From positions 1,674,001 through 1,738,000 of the forward strand of contig NZ_CP092712.1 of assembly GCF_023983475.1 (NCBI RefSeq): a stretch of 64,000 nt of DNA, written 5' to 3'. The number at the start of each line of letters is the position of its first letter. Within the stretch, counting starts at the first letter, position 1. The notes under the pieces are model-generated. The model had not been told where the DNA came from and made no database searches. It worked only from the letters and a program-made list of their open reading frames with translations. The DNA comes from Aliivibrio fischeri ATCC 7744 = JCM 18803 = DSM 507 (GTDB lineage Bacteria > Pseudomonadota > Gammaproteobacteria > Enterobacterales > Vibrionaceae). The translations under genes and the position numbers were made by a program. Positions 1 through 9,306 of the stretch are shown here, piece by piece.

Positions 1-1
1 A

Positions 2-943
2 GCAATATCTTGGCTTAAACCATACTCACGCCTGACTAATCGATTGATAGAATATATTGAACAACTGCTGCCTTTGCTGCCGATTAAACATATTTCAGAA
101 CTGACTGGAGTACATTGGCACACGATAAAGAATATTGATAAACAACGACTTAAACGAGTTATCCCTGACATACCATGGGATAAATTACGCCAACTAGTGA
201 TGGATGAGTTTGCCATATTTAAAGGACATCGATATGCAACAGTGATTGCCGATGCGCAGACACATCAAGTGCTTTGGATTGGTTTAGGTAGAAGCCGAAC
301 TGATATCAGGCCTTTCTTTGAAGAGCTTGGTAAGCATGCCGAAAATATCGAAGCAGTGGCTATGGATATGAATACAGCTTTCGATCTCGAAGTGAAAGCT
401 CATTGCCCTAATGCACGTATTGTATACGATCTTTTTCATGTGGTAGCCAAATATGGACGAGAGGTAATGGATAGGGTTAGGGTAGATCAAGCGAATCAAC
501 TCAAAGAAGACAAAAAAGCTCGTCGTTGGATTAAGCGTTCACGCTGGATCCTTTTGAAAAATAGAGACAATCTAGACGTAAATCAACAGAGTTATTTAGA
601 TGAAATACTTTCGGTAAACCACGATTTAATGGTGACTCATTTGCTAGGAGAGCAATTAAAAGAGCTCTGGTATTGTGACTCAGAAACGCAGGCAATAGAA
701 CTATGGGATGTATGGTGGCAACAGGTAAATGAGAGTGGGATCAAACCACTAATCAGTTTTGCACGAAAGTTAAAACCATACCTTCACGGAATTGTTAGTT
801 CGTCTTTATATCGATTAAATACATGTACACTGGAAGGAATAAATAACAAAATTAAGTTAATCAAAAGAATGGGGTATGGCTACAGAGATACGGACTATTT
901 CTTTATGAAGATAAAAGCGGCTTTCCCCGGAAAGCCGCGATGA
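2..943 (+). CDS. ISL3-family transposase, 5' end cut off by the window
   Basis: This is the C-terminal part of a DDE transposase of the ISL3 (IS204/IS1001/IS1165) family, which moves its own insertion sequence by cutting and joining DNA ends. The reading frame is open from base 2, before the TTG at 44, so the true start lies outside the window. The visible residues include a helix-turn-helix-like stretch (HISELTGVHWHTIKNID) and the catalytic acids in order: Asp in VMDEFAIFKG, Asp in AVAMDMNTAFD, and Glu in TCTLEGINNKIK. The ending AAFPGKPR is the usual ISL3 C-terminus, so the reading frame appears intact to its stop. It is convergent with the methyltransferase gene. Whether the whole element is intact cannot be judged from here. 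Confidence 0.9.
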   Translation, partial: AISWLKPYSRLTNRLIEYIEQLLPLLPIKHISELTGVHWHTIKNIDKQRLKRVIPDIPWDKLRQLVMDEFAIFKGHRYATVIADAQTHQVLWIGLGRSRTDIRPFFEELGKHAENIEAVAMDMNTAFDLEVKAHCPNARIVYDLFHVVAKYGREVMDRVRVDQANQLKEDKKARRWIKRSRWILLKNRDNLDVNQQSYLDEILSVNHDLMVTHLLGEQLKELWYCDSETQAIELWDVWWQQVNESGIKPLISFARKLKPYLHGIVSSSLYRLNTCTLEGINNKIKLIKRMGYGYRDTDYFFMKIKAAFPGKPR

Positions 944-957
944 ACCTTTTTTTATGC
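917..957 (+). terminator. Hairpin plus T-run at the end of the transposase gene
   Basis: The arms GCGGCTTTCC (917-926) and GGAAAGCCGC (929-938) are perfect complements. They overlap the last transposase codons and are followed eight bases later by seven Ts. The hairpin would end transposase transcription and keep it out of the convergent gene. The same palindrome may also lie in or next to the element's terminal inverted repeat. Confidence 0.55.
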
Positions 958-962
958 CAGTT

Positions 963-2156
963 TCACACTCTCTTAGCCTGAATGACAATATTTCTTGGGG
1001 TATCTTCTTTTAAACAAAACTCCCCGATGCGAACGTTATAGCCTGCCTCTTCTAATAATAAGACACGATCCAAACATAACCAGACTTCTAACGGACGTTT
1101 AAATACTTGCTGCACTAAATCGCACTTTTCCATCACTAGAAAGGCTTCTTTCCCTTTGTTTAACCAGTGAGAGAAATCAACGTCATCTGGTAATTGCAGT
1201 TTTTTATGCTCACTCGCCCATCGGCAAAAAGCGTCAAAGCCATCACTTAATAATGATTTTTTAATGCTTGGTACAGGGACATAATTATCATTGCCAGTAA
1301 CAAACTGCTGCAAGGCATTAAACCCTAATCGATATTGCATTTCCTGCTCTCGATGATGTTGTGTGCGTTTCCCTGCGGTTACTGTCTCTTGCAGTGGCAA
1401 TCGTAAATCTTCTTTAGATAAACGGATCTGCGCTTGTTTTGATAATGCAGACAGTCCTTCATAAACCGATGACTGAGTTAAATGAAAACAGCAAGGAGAT
1501 AAAGTAACGGCATCTATAGACTTATCTATGCCCTTTTGAATTAAACTTACGTGAAGATCACCACAAGCATGCAACGCTATCGCATGTTGGTTAGCTTTAA
1601 TCAGTTCAGATGCACTTGTTGCCAACGCATCACCTTGAATAAACGTCATGTCTAATTGATGTTTATCTGCGTATTCTTGACCACTACGGCACAACGCATC
1701 TTGCCACTCTAATGTGGTTACAGGTTTATCTGATGCCACATTAAGCACCCGACCTAAATATCCTTTACCACCACACCACTCTAGCCATTGCTCTTTAGGC
1801 TGTGAATATTGAATACCTAAAGCACTTAAATTGGTAATTTGCTGCCATTTACGACCGTTAATTCCAGAATCCAACCCTTTTGGCATCATTAGCGGAGCCG
1901 CTTGTAATTGCTCAAGCTGACTTAATGCATGAAGGCCATTAACTTCTGGAATAAAAGCTGAGAGTGCTTGCGTTAATTTTTCAGGGACTCGCTTTAATTC
2001 CTGCACCTCTGCCAGAGTTAATCCATCAAGCCAATGGCTTAAATTTTCATGCATGGTGCGCCATGGATAATCTGAACTATGAAAAGCAGAAAATTGCCAA
2101 AAAAAGACCGTCTGCGATAACAAACGGTCTATATTTAAAAACTGCTGAGAATGCAT
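963..2156 (-). CDS. SAM-dependent methyltransferase, Methyltransf_32 type
   Basis: A 397-residue protein with a central Rossmann-type methyltransferase domain. Motif I is seen in EWCGGKGYLGRVL (about residues 125-140), followed by a Gly-Asp-Ala step and ALHACGDLH, then the SPCCFH motif typical of the Methyltransf_32 group, which also contains eukaryotic METTL25/GSTCD-like proteins. The substrate is not known to me; the Cys-rich SPCC motif is a family hallmark rather than proof of a target. The start is supported by AGGGG seven bases before the ATG. It lies 32 bases behind cysB on the same strand, so the two may be co-transcribed. The family call is fairly sure and the function is open. Confidence 0.75.
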   Translation of the reverse strand: MHSQQFLNIDRLLSQTVFFWQFSAFHSSDYPWRTMHENLSHWLDGLTLAEVQELKRVPEKLTQALSAFIPEVNGLHALSQLEQLQAAPLMMPKGLDSGINGRKWQQITNLSALGIQYSQPKEQWLEWCGGKGYLGRVLNVASDKPVTTLEWQDALCRSGQEYADKHQLDMTFIQGDALATSASELIKANQHAIALHACGDLHVSLIQKGIDKSIDAVTLSPCCFHLTQSSVYEGLSALSKQAQIRLSKEDLRLPLQETVTAGKRTQHHREQEMQYRLGFNALQQFVTGNDNYVPVPSIKKSLLSDGFDAFCRWASEHKKLQLPDDVDFSHWLNKGKEAFLVMEKCDLVQQVFKRPLEVWLCLDRVLLLEEAGYNVRIGEFCLKEDTPRNIVIQAKRV

Positions 2157-2188
2157 TATATGCCCCTGAAAATAATATCAGGGCGATC

Positions 2189-3184
<996 letters not shown>

Positions 3185-3430
3185 TTACATTAAATTCTAC
3201 TTATACGATACAGTTATATACCTATTCCTACCTATTTTCAAAGTGTTATGTTTATTAATTATATTTCGAACATATTACAGACAAATACATTAAAGAAATG
3301 TGAACAGGTGTCGATATATCTTAATGACAACCCGTATATAACTCCCCTATACGCTAAAATAGCTATTGGAGTTAATCACCTGCTATTCATTTAGTTTACA
3401 AGGTGTTACACTGGAAAATATTACTACTGG

Positions 3431-4210
3431 ATGTATGATAAAAATATGAATATTGCTCTTATTATTGGTCTTTTTGGGATTCTGCTTACATTGATTATTG
3501 GCTACAACATCATTGTTCAATATAGAACAAAGATTGAATCTGCCAAAAAACAAGAATCTGCAAAGCATATGGTTATCATTGATTCTACCGAAGAATTAAT
3601 CAGTAATGCGCATCATCTACCATACAGTAAAGAATTACTCGTTTGTTTAAACCAACGTATTCTTGATGCTTTAAGAGCCATTTCAGAGCTTGAACCACAT
3701 GATCGCTCATACCCAGGTCGTATTGAAAATATGGAGCAGCAGCTTCAGCAATTAAAAACAGAATACACAGGTGGCGATAGCACTAACTTTAAAGTGCCAA
3801 GTAACGATAAACAAGCGATTGTAATGTTAAAACTTGTTAAACGCCTTCGTGATACGCTTCGTGCTGAACACCGTAAAGGACGTGTTAATACACAAGTATT
3901 TGTGGCTGAAAACGCTCGCCTTGAGTCTATTCAAGTTCGTATCAATATCGAAAACGTAGTTAAACGTGCTAAAGAAGCAACACAGCGTGGCCAAGCTGGT
4001 ACAGCTCGTCAATTACTTAAGAAAGGTATTGATGCTCTTTCAAGCAAAAACGATGGCTACTCAAACAAGGCTCGCACTCGTTTACAAGAAATGCTTGATG
4101 AATTAAATAATAAGACTAAGAAGAAACAAGACCAAGAATTACAAGATCAATTGGATAAGAATAAAGACGACGATATCGATGTTCTTTTCCAGCCAAAGAA
4201 AAAATGGTAA
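3431..4210 (+). CDS. Membrane-anchored coiled-coil protein, function unknown
   Basis: The product has one N-terminal transmembrane segment (about residues 6-29, rich in Ile and Leu) followed by a charged, mostly helical cytoplasmic part and a Lys/Asp-rich end (KKKQDQELQDQLDKNKDDD). Two starts are possible: ATG 3431 and ATG 3446 (MNIALII), which gives 254 residues and places the membrane helix at the very N-terminus; neither has a strong ribosome binding site. I recognise it only as a conserved Vibrionaceae hypothetical protein. The helical repeats suggest a scaffold or a coupling role at the membrane, which is inference. It is a single gene with its own terminator, divergent from cysB. Confidence 0.7.
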   Translation: MYDKNMNIALIIGLFGILLTLIIGYNIIVQYRTKIESAKKQESAKHMVIIDSTEELISNAHHLPYSKELLVCLNQRILDALRAISELEPHDRSYPGRIENMEQQLQQLKTEYTGGDSTNFKVPSNDKQAIVMLKLVKRLRDTLRAEHRKGRVNTQVFVAENARLESIQVRINIENVVKRAKEATQRGQAGTARQLLKKGIDALSSKNDGYSNKARTRLQEMLDELNNKTKKKQDQELQDQLDKNKDDDIDVLFQPKKKW

Positions 4211-4222
4211 CCAATACCTACC

Positions 4223-4255
4223 AAAAAAAAGATCGCATTATGCGATCTTTTTTTA
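4223..4255. terminator. Bidirectional terminator between the coiled-coil gene and miaE
   Basis: AAAAAAAGATCGCA (4224-4237) pairs with TGCGATCTTTTTTT (4241-4254). The hairpin has A-runs on one side and T-runs on the other, so it can stop both convergent genes. Confidence 0.9.
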
Positions 4256-4273
4256 TGTCTGTCTTAATATCAC

Positions 4274-5032
4274 TTAAGCTGGAACACCACTGTGGAATTT
4301 AAAATCACTGTCTGGTGTTAATATCAAATCCGCTTCAACCTGAGCAAAGAATGCAACACGCTCATCCACATTCCCACTAGCAACCTGCTGTGCCAGTGCT
4401 AAATAATCTTGGTAATGACGAGATTCAGATCGAAGTAATGAAATGTAGAACTTAGCCAAATCATCATCTAAAAACGGAGCTAACTTAGCAAAACGCTCAC
4501 AAGAACGGGCCTCAATAAAAGCACCAATGATCAGCTTATCAATTAAGGTACACGGCTCATGGGTAATCACTCTCGTAAATAATCCTTTTGCATAGCGCCC
4601 TGCTCTAATATTTTGATAAGGCACACCACGCTGATCCATGATTTCTAATACTTGATAAAAATGATGAAGCTCTTCTTTTATCAATAACACCATTTTATCA
4701 ATCAGATCTTGGCTATAAGGTGAATCAGCACGTGCAGTGATCTTTTTAGAGATGTTACTTTTACCCTTTAGCGTCTCTAATGACCCTACGTGTTTATAGG
4801 CAAATTCTTCATACGGTTTAAACCAATCCAATAACGCCTTTGCTCCTTCAGCATCAACAGCGTATTTGCGTATTAAATACATTGCACTCTGTGCCGCTTT
4901 TAATTCACACATTAAGTGGTCACGCAAAATAACCGATAAGTTTTCAGGCTTTTTTGCTTCTTCTATCCATTCGTCAGGCGTTTCACACTGCAGAAAAGAA
5001 TAAATTGGGTCTAATAAAGATTTGTCGTACAT
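4274..5032 (-). CDS. miaE: tRNA 2-methylthio-N6-isopentenyladenosine-37 hydroxylase
   Basis: MiaE hydroxylates the isopentenyl side chain of ms2i6A-37 in tRNAs that read UNN codons, using a non-heme di-iron centre and O2. The 252-residue protein is of usual length and has a ferritin-like four-helix core. The iron-ligand helices are visible: MCELKAAQSAM, KEELHHFYQVLEIM, EARSCERFAKL and SESRHYQDYL. It is a single gene ending at a shared terminator. Confidence 0.93.
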   Translation of the reverse strand: MYDKSLLDPIYSFLQCETPDEWIEEAKKPENLSVILRDHLMCELKAAQSAMYLIRKYAVDAEGAKALLDWFKPYEEFAYKHVGSLETLKGKSNISKKITARADSPYSQDLIDKMVLLIKEELHHFYQVLEIMDQRGVPYQNIRAGRYAKGLFTRVITHEPCTLIDKLIIGAFIEARSCERFAKLAPFLDDDLAKFYISLLRSESRHYQDYLALAQQVASGNVDERVAFFAQVEADLILTPDSDFKFHSGVPA

Positions 5033-5214
5033 AGTTTTTAACCATTAAAAGTTCTTATCGCCAGTATACCAAACCTCACCATATAAATTCATTACGTAAG
5101 GTAAAAATCAACAGTCCTTTTCTTTCAATAACTTAAAATCAAAGCTGCTTTAATTGCGTTTAAGATCTCAATAAACAAGCAAAAATAGCTTGATCATTAA
5201 CCGATTTAAAAGTA

Positions 5215-5245
5215 CTGTATAAATACACACTGTATGGATGAACAG
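5215..5245 (+). promoter_or_regulatory. Two overlapping LexA (SOS) boxes in front of sulA
   Basis: The second box, 5230-5245, is CTGTATGGATGAACAG, a perfect match to CTGT-N8-ACAG. The first, 5215-5230, is CTGTATAAATACACAC, one base off. They share base 5230, so two LexA dimers would cover the promoter and the start region, as at strongly repressed SOS genes. The second box overlaps the in-frame ATG at 5238, which argues against that codon as the start. Confidence 0.88.
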
Positions 5246-5255
5246 GTATTTTATT

Positions 5256-5639
5256 ATGAACACAGCAATGGCTCTTACTACTTACTCAAACTCATTTAAT
5301 TATTCTATCTCTCAACGCATTTCTAGCGCGGCTAGCCAAGTAAATGCACAGTGTGAGAGCCAGTTTATTCAAATTTTAAAAAGCTTGTCTAAACAAAATA
5401 AATGGATTTTTATTACTGCAAATACAACAATGCCAAGTAGCGAGTCGCTTCTAAAGCATGGTATTGAATTAAGTAAATTCGTACGTTTAAAAGAATCTCA
5501 TCGTTTAACTGAAAATGAAACGATTGAAAAAGCAAAACAATTAGGCACAGCCAGCGCCATTATTTCGAATGCTAATTGTTTTTATTTTTCCGATTCACAG
5601 TGGTTAACCCTGAACAGAAAATTAACCGTACTGCATTAA
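5256..5639 (+). CDS. sulA: SOS cell-division inhibitor SulA
   Basis: SulA is made after DNA damage and blocks FtsZ polymerisation until Lon protease removes it. The 127-residue product has the SulA core: KQNKWIFITANTTMPSSESLLKHGI, then KFVRLKES, and a final LGTASAIISN strand that parallels the LGRSHTVVSW segment of E. coli SulA. I chose ATG 5256, not the upstream ATG 5238, because 5238 lies inside the LexA operator and AGGT sits about eight bases before 5256. The protein is divergent in sequence from the enteric one, but the SOS operator supports the call. Convergent with the next gene. Confidence 0.85.
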   Translation: MNTAMALTTYSNSFNYSISQRISSAASQVNAQCESQFIQILKSLSKQNKWIFITANTTMPSSESLLKHGIELSKFVRLKESHRLTENETIEKAKQLGTASAIISNANCFYFSDSQWLTLNRKLTVLH

Positions 5640-5669
5640 ATCTAGGTGAGAGTAGCTGTAAATTAACAA

Positions 5670-6056
5670 CTACTGTGTTTTCTCATTCAAGTGTACATGA
5701 AGTAAATCAAAGTCATCAGTTGATTGAGAAATGTCTGTGAAAGTGTTTTCGAGAATATAATTAATCTGCTCTTCATCCAAAGTATAAGGCAGTTTAATTT
5801 CTAGATCGGTGATCCCTTCAATACGCGCTAGGCGAATTAAACGGATAATATTTGATTCGTCATTAATATGAGAAGAAAGCACTTGAAGCGCTTCAGCTTG
5901 GAGTCTTTCTGATAATGGTCTTGCATCATGAACAGAAGCATTCCATACCGTTCCAAATGTCGGAATGATACTTTTTAACGCTTGCGAAAACGTCCACTTT
6001 TGCTTACTTGAATTAACAAGAAACGAGCTGTAATCAAACTCTATTTTATTGCTCAT
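5670..6056 (-). CDS. Hypothetical protein, 128 residues
   Basis: I do not recognise this protein. It is acidic and soluble with no signal peptide or membrane segment. The N-terminal half (KQKWTFSQALKSIIPTFGTVW) looks helical and the rest alternates helix and strand, ending in an acidic tail (STDDFDLLHVHLNEKTQ). It is preceded by a 252-base intergenic region and is convergent with sulA. Length and codon use look like those of its neighbours, so I believe it is a real gene. Confidence 0.6.
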   Translation of the reverse strand: MSNKIEFDYSSFLVNSSKQKWTFSQALKSIIPTFGTVWNASVHDARPLSERLQAEALQVLSSHINDESNIIRLIRLARIEGITDLEIKLPYTLDEEQINYILENTFTDISQSTDDFDLLHVHLNEKTQ

Positions 6057-6253
6057 GAATTGCCTCGATATATTCCAACATCTACCTTCAACATCCTATT
6101 GAAAAGCATTATTTTTTGTTTCTAATTATTAGTATCCCGAATATTGTTCTTATCGCAAGCATAAAATTGGACATTGATCACACTTAATAATTCTTAGCTC
6201 TTTACCTTATCATTGCTCTAACACATATTTTACACTCGCACATTTTAGCAACA

Positions 6254-6282
6254 AAAAACCGCTACAATGAGCGGTTTTTATA
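6254..6282 (-). terminator. Terminator of the FapA-family gene
   Basis: AAAAACCGCT (6254-6263) pairs with AGCGGTTTTT (6270-6279). Read on the minus strand, the hairpin is followed by a T-run, directly behind the FapA-like gene. Confidence 0.85.
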
Positions 6283-6308
6283 TCATTTGATTCTAATCGA
6301 ATTGACGC

Positions 6309-7991
6309 TTAATCATCCGTTAAACTCGTATTTTTAGAGACGATTGGATCTATCTTTATTTCATATTCATTAAAGTAGATCTTACATGGACTGTGTTCAC
6401 GTTTAGTGGTTACTTGTTCATCTGAATATTGAATCGTCACTTTTGGATAAACTCGTTCCGTAACCTTAACAACATTTTCAGTTAGTTGTTTTCTTAGATC
6501 TTCTTCAGCAGATTGGAAACGGTGCATTGAAGCGGCAATTTCACGATTCGATTCTTCTTTCATGTTTTGCACACGTTCGATTTGCTCTGGTGTTCTCTCT
6601 GCTTTTGGAATTTTTGCTAAATCCATTTCTGCGCGAACCACTTTCATGGTGTTTTCTTGCGCTTCTTTGTATTTGGCATTTAAAGCAACGATGTTCTCTT
6701 TGTACTTATCAAAACGAGTAAATGCTTTTACTAATGTTTCAGTACCTGCCGTAGCACCTAAGTTTACGGTCGTGATATTAGAACCTGCGTAAACTTCACC
6801 ACCAACAATAGAGCCGTTACGTCCTGTTTTGTCCATCACCGTAATTGAGTTCTTACTCTTGATGAAACTCTGAATTGCATGAATACCAAGCTCAATATCA
6901 CCCGACGCTTGTAAGTCAGCTGATTGCACAAACTTAGCCGTGATTTTTCCACCTGCTTTTACAAAACACGTGTAATCTTCACCCGCTTCTACTTGGTGGC
7001 CGATGATGCCTTTCATAGCAATGACATCGCCATGCGCTTGAACATCAGCAGATTCAATAAAGCCACCAACAGTTACGCTGCCAGTTGCTCTTACAATCAT
7101 ATCTGGTGCAATATCACCACTTACAATCACACTACCTTTAAACTTAATGTGGCCTGTTGAAATATCAACCGCATTCAAACAAAGTGCGTTATCGACATCT
7201 GCACCATCTTTGTTAATCCAAGGCATTCCAGATGTCGCAGCAATAACCAGATCAGGGTCATCAGGAGATATCGTCGCTCCTTTACCTGCTCGCAGTTTGG
7301 TATTTTTTCCCGCGGTTGCTGGAATCACTTCGCCACGAACGGTAAAACCATCAACACCTTTTGTTGGTGGAATACGTCGAATCAGTTCATCGCCTTCCAC
7401 AACCGTGATGGTTTCACCCAGATCACGCATATCAACTTTATCTTCTTCTCCTTCTTTTTCCTGAGGCTTTAATGCTTGCTCACGAAAATCTTCAACTAGG
7501 GGAACAAAACTTGCGTTGGTACCATCAATCGGTTCTTTACCTTTAGCGATAACAAGCGACACTTTCTCACCAGCAGGTAAATTACGACTCAAAAACATGA
7601 TTTTCTTGAGTGCATTTTTACTGATACCACGGGTGATCTCCATGCTAGTTAAGCCAGAAATCACATCACTACTTACAAGATCACGACCACCATACGCACC
7701 GATGACAGCCATCGTCGCTTTCATGTCACGCTCTTCTATCGCAATGATAACTTCTGCATCACGTCGAGCTGCAACCGTACGGTTCTGATGATGAGTCATC
7801 ATGCCGTTTTTCACATCTTGTATAATCGTTGTAATGATTTTTTCATCAAAATAAAAATTACACGCATTAATCTCTTCTAAACAATCTTTAAAGCTTTTTA
7901 ATGTCGGTTCTTCATCCGGCTGAAACTTATCAGGAAAACGTAATACTACAACTGAGTCATCTTCCACTAATGTTAGAAGAGATTTCCACAT
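6309..7991 (-). CDS. FapA/DUF342 family protein
   Basis: A 560-residue cytoplasmic protein of the DUF342 family, named FapA (flagellar assembly protein A) in databases; in Vibrio these proteins are linked to signalling and surface behaviour but have no settled biochemical role. Visible parts are an N-terminal domain with the ERDMKATMAVIGAYGG segment, the family motif RRIPPTKGVDGFTVRGE (about residues 208-224), and a Gly-rich parallel beta-helix-like region (INKDGADVDN... GSVTVGGFIESADVQAHGDV). A coiled coil of about 70 residues follows. I prefer ATG 7991 (MWKSLL) to the upstream GTG 8000, since AGAG stands at a proper distance from the ATG while the GTG has none. A glutaredoxin gene lies just upstream on the same strand. 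Confidence 0.8.
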   Translation of the reverse strand: MWKSLLTLVEDDSVVVLRFPDKFQPDEEPTLKSFKDCLEEINACNFYFDEKIITTIIQDVKNGMMTHHQNRTVAARRDAEVIIAIEERDMKATMAVIGAYGGRDLVSSDVISGLTSMEITRGISKNALKKIMFLSRNLPAGEKVSLVIAKGKEPIDGTNASFVPLVEDFREQALKPQEKEGEEDKVDMRDLGETITVVEGDELIRRIPPTKGVDGFTVRGEVIPATAGKNTKLRAGKGATISPDDPDLVIAATSGMPWINKDGADVDNALCLNAVDISTGHIKFKGSVIVSGDIAPDMIVRATGSVTVGGFIESADVQAHGDVIAMKGIIGHQVEAGEDYTCFVKAGGKITAKFVQSADLQASGDIELGIHAIQSFIKSKNSITVMDKTGRNGSIVGGEVYAGSNITTVNLGATAGTETLVKAFTRFDKYKENIVALNAKYKEAQENTMKVVRAEMDLAKIPKAERTPEQIERVQNMKEESNREIAASMHRFQSAEEDLRKQLTENVVKVTERVYPKVTIQYSDEQVTTKREHSPCKIYFNEYEIKIDPIVSKNTSLTDD

Positions 7992-8056
7992 ACTTATCAC
8001 TCTTATTTATCATTAAACCCAAAGCATTTGGATTAACTATGTTAATTTACTGTATT

Positions 8057-8344
8057 CTACAGTTCAAAACCACCTAAATCCATGTCGGTGTCTTGACGCT
8101 CAAAAAACGCCACTAAATCGTCATGTCCACCGATATATTTACGGTCAAGGTAGATTTGAGGAACGGTATTCACTGCAATGTTTTCTTTTTCTTGAATTAA
8201 AGCAACCATTTCTTCTTTTGTAAGGTCTTCATCTAAGGTTAATACTTTATATTCAATGCCTTTATCGTCCAAAATTGCTTTTGCTTTAACACAAAAAGGA
8301 CATACTGTTTTTGAAAAAATAATCGTTTGATGAGTATTTAACAT
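8057..8344 (-). CDS. Glutaredoxin
   Basis: A 95-residue class I (dithiol) glutaredoxin that reduces disulfides or glutathionylated proteins with glutathione. The active site CPFC is at residues 15-18, the cis-proline motif TVPQIY follows at about 60-65, and GGHDDL closes the glutathione-binding site. The acidic C-terminal tail DMDLGGFEL is longer than in the shortest family members. It lies between the YggN-like gene upstream and the FapA-like gene downstream, all on the same strand. Which physiological partner it serves cannot be told. Confidence 0.9.
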   Translation of the reverse strand: MLNTHQTIIFSKTVCPFCVKAKAILDDKGIEYKVLTLDEDLTKEEMVALIQEKENIAVNTVPQIYLDRKYIGGHDDLVAFFERQDTDMDLGGFEL

Positions 8345-8383
8345 TTTTTGCTCTCTTTAAGTTCAATAATACGAATTCGGTAA

Positions 8384-9130
8384 TTAAATGCTGAACACTG
8401 GGTATGGTTGCAGTTCAGGGATCAACTGATGCAATTGCTGTTCATCTTGTGCAATACCTTTTGCTGAATCACATAAGTTTTGTGCTTCATCTTTCATTTC
8501 GGTGCTGTGTTGTTTCATTTTCTCTTTGATCTTAACTTGCACATCAGCAAACTGTTGCTGTAACTCAGTAAAGTTCAATTCCCCTTCTTGCATCTTTAAA
8601 GACAAAGAGTTAAATACACTCGCAAAAAGTTCTTTATCCATACTTTGCATCATCACTTCAAAATCTTGTTTCCAAGTGGTATCCACTTCTTTGAAAAAGT
8701 CATGCTCTAATACCATGTCTTTTCCTTGATAAAACTTTTGCTTGGCTGTGTGGCCATATTCATCAATTTTAGTCTTAACGCCTTCAAATGATCCTTTTGC
8801 ATCAAATGAGGTTTCAATTTCACTGACAAAATCATTAGCTGCGGCAATGCCTTTATCAGTAAAGTCGACAATTTCAGGAATATAAGTCGACACTTGTTGC
8901 TGATAACGCTCTATCGCCTCTTTTTGCTTTTGAGTTAACTGTAACTCTCTACCGTTCACAAAAACTCGACCATCTTGATCAATTCGTAATTTATCTTGTG
9001 CTTTTTCAACTTTCACTTCGCCGTTTTGCGTTAAAAGAACATCATTTTCAACATTCACTGGGCACATACTCGCCCACGCATTACCAGATATAATTAACAG
9101 GGCAGTAGCGATCATTTTTTTAGCTGACAT
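8384..9130 (-). CDS. YggN-like periplasmic protein (DUF2884)
   Basis: A 248-residue secreted protein of the DUF2884/YggN family, function unknown. Residues 1-20 form a signal peptide (MSAKKMIATALLIISGNAWA, cut before SMCPV). The mature part begins with a short beta-rich segment (VLLTQNGEVKVEK... DGRVFVNGRELQL), the part typical of the family, and continues as a long amphipathic helical region rich in Gln, Lys and Glu. A lone Cys follows the signal cleavage site (SMCP) and a second occurs near the end (NLCDSAKG), so a disulfide is possible. It is divergent from purC. Confidence 0.8.
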   Translation of the reverse strand: MSAKKMIATALLIISGNAWASMCPVNVENDVLLTQNGEVKVEKAQDKLRIDQDGRVFVNGRELQLTQKQKEAIERYQQQVSTYIPEIVDFTDKGIAAANDFVSEIETSFDAKGSFEGVKTKIDEYGHTAKQKFYQGKDMVLEHDFFKEVDTTWKQDFEVMMQSMDKELFASVFNSLSLKMQEGELNFTELQQQFADVQVKIKEKMKQHSTEMKDEAQNLCDSAKGIAQDEQQLHQLIPELQPYPVFSI

Positions 9131-9216
9131 ACGTCTTTCTTCTCTTTATTTTAATTAGTCGCTCAGTTTAACTGATTGCACCTATCTAGCTCAACTCAGA
9201 AAATTAACAGAAAAAA

Positions 9217-9232
9217 TAGCAATCGTTTGCTT
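9217..9232 (+). promoter_or_regulatory. PurR operator of purC
   Basis: TAGCAATCGTTTGCTT fits the PurR consensus (ACGCAAACGTTTGCGT) in 12 of 16 places, including the central CGTTTGC. It lies 75 bases before the purC ATG and just upstream of the promoter, as expected for repression by PurR with hypoxanthine or guanine. Confidence 0.8.
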
Positions 9233-9235
9233 TTC

Positions 9236-9266
9236 TTGTGGTAGTCCCAAATAGTTCTGGTATGAT
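9236..9266 (+). promoter_or_regulatory. Likely purC promoter, extended -10 type
   Basis: TGGTATGAT (9258-9266) is an extended -10 element. A weak -35 (TTGTGG, 9236-9241) stands 19 bases upstream. The PurR box abuts it. Confidence 0.55.
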
Positions 9267-9306
9267 GCTCTCAGTTTTTAAACTTTCTTTATATAGGAAT
9301 TCTACA

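Larger units (their letters stand above)
1..960 (+). mobile_element. Insertion sequence of the ISL3 family, right-hand part
   Basis: The transposase frame enters from the left window edge and stops at 943. In ISL3 elements the right terminal inverted repeat lies close behind the transposase stop codon, so the element probably ends within a few tens of bases of 943. The left end is not visible, so the inverted repeats and the 8-bp target duplication cannot be defined, and the right limit given is approximate. Confidence 0.7.

Noticed and set aside
2-943. Complete insertion sequence
   Set aside because: The transposase frame is open through the left window edge and the left inverted repeat is not visible, so completeness cannot be claimed.
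5238-5255. Upstream ATG 5238 as the start of sulA
   Set aside because: It lies within the second LexA box and has no ribosome binding site, while ATG 5256 has AGGT in front.
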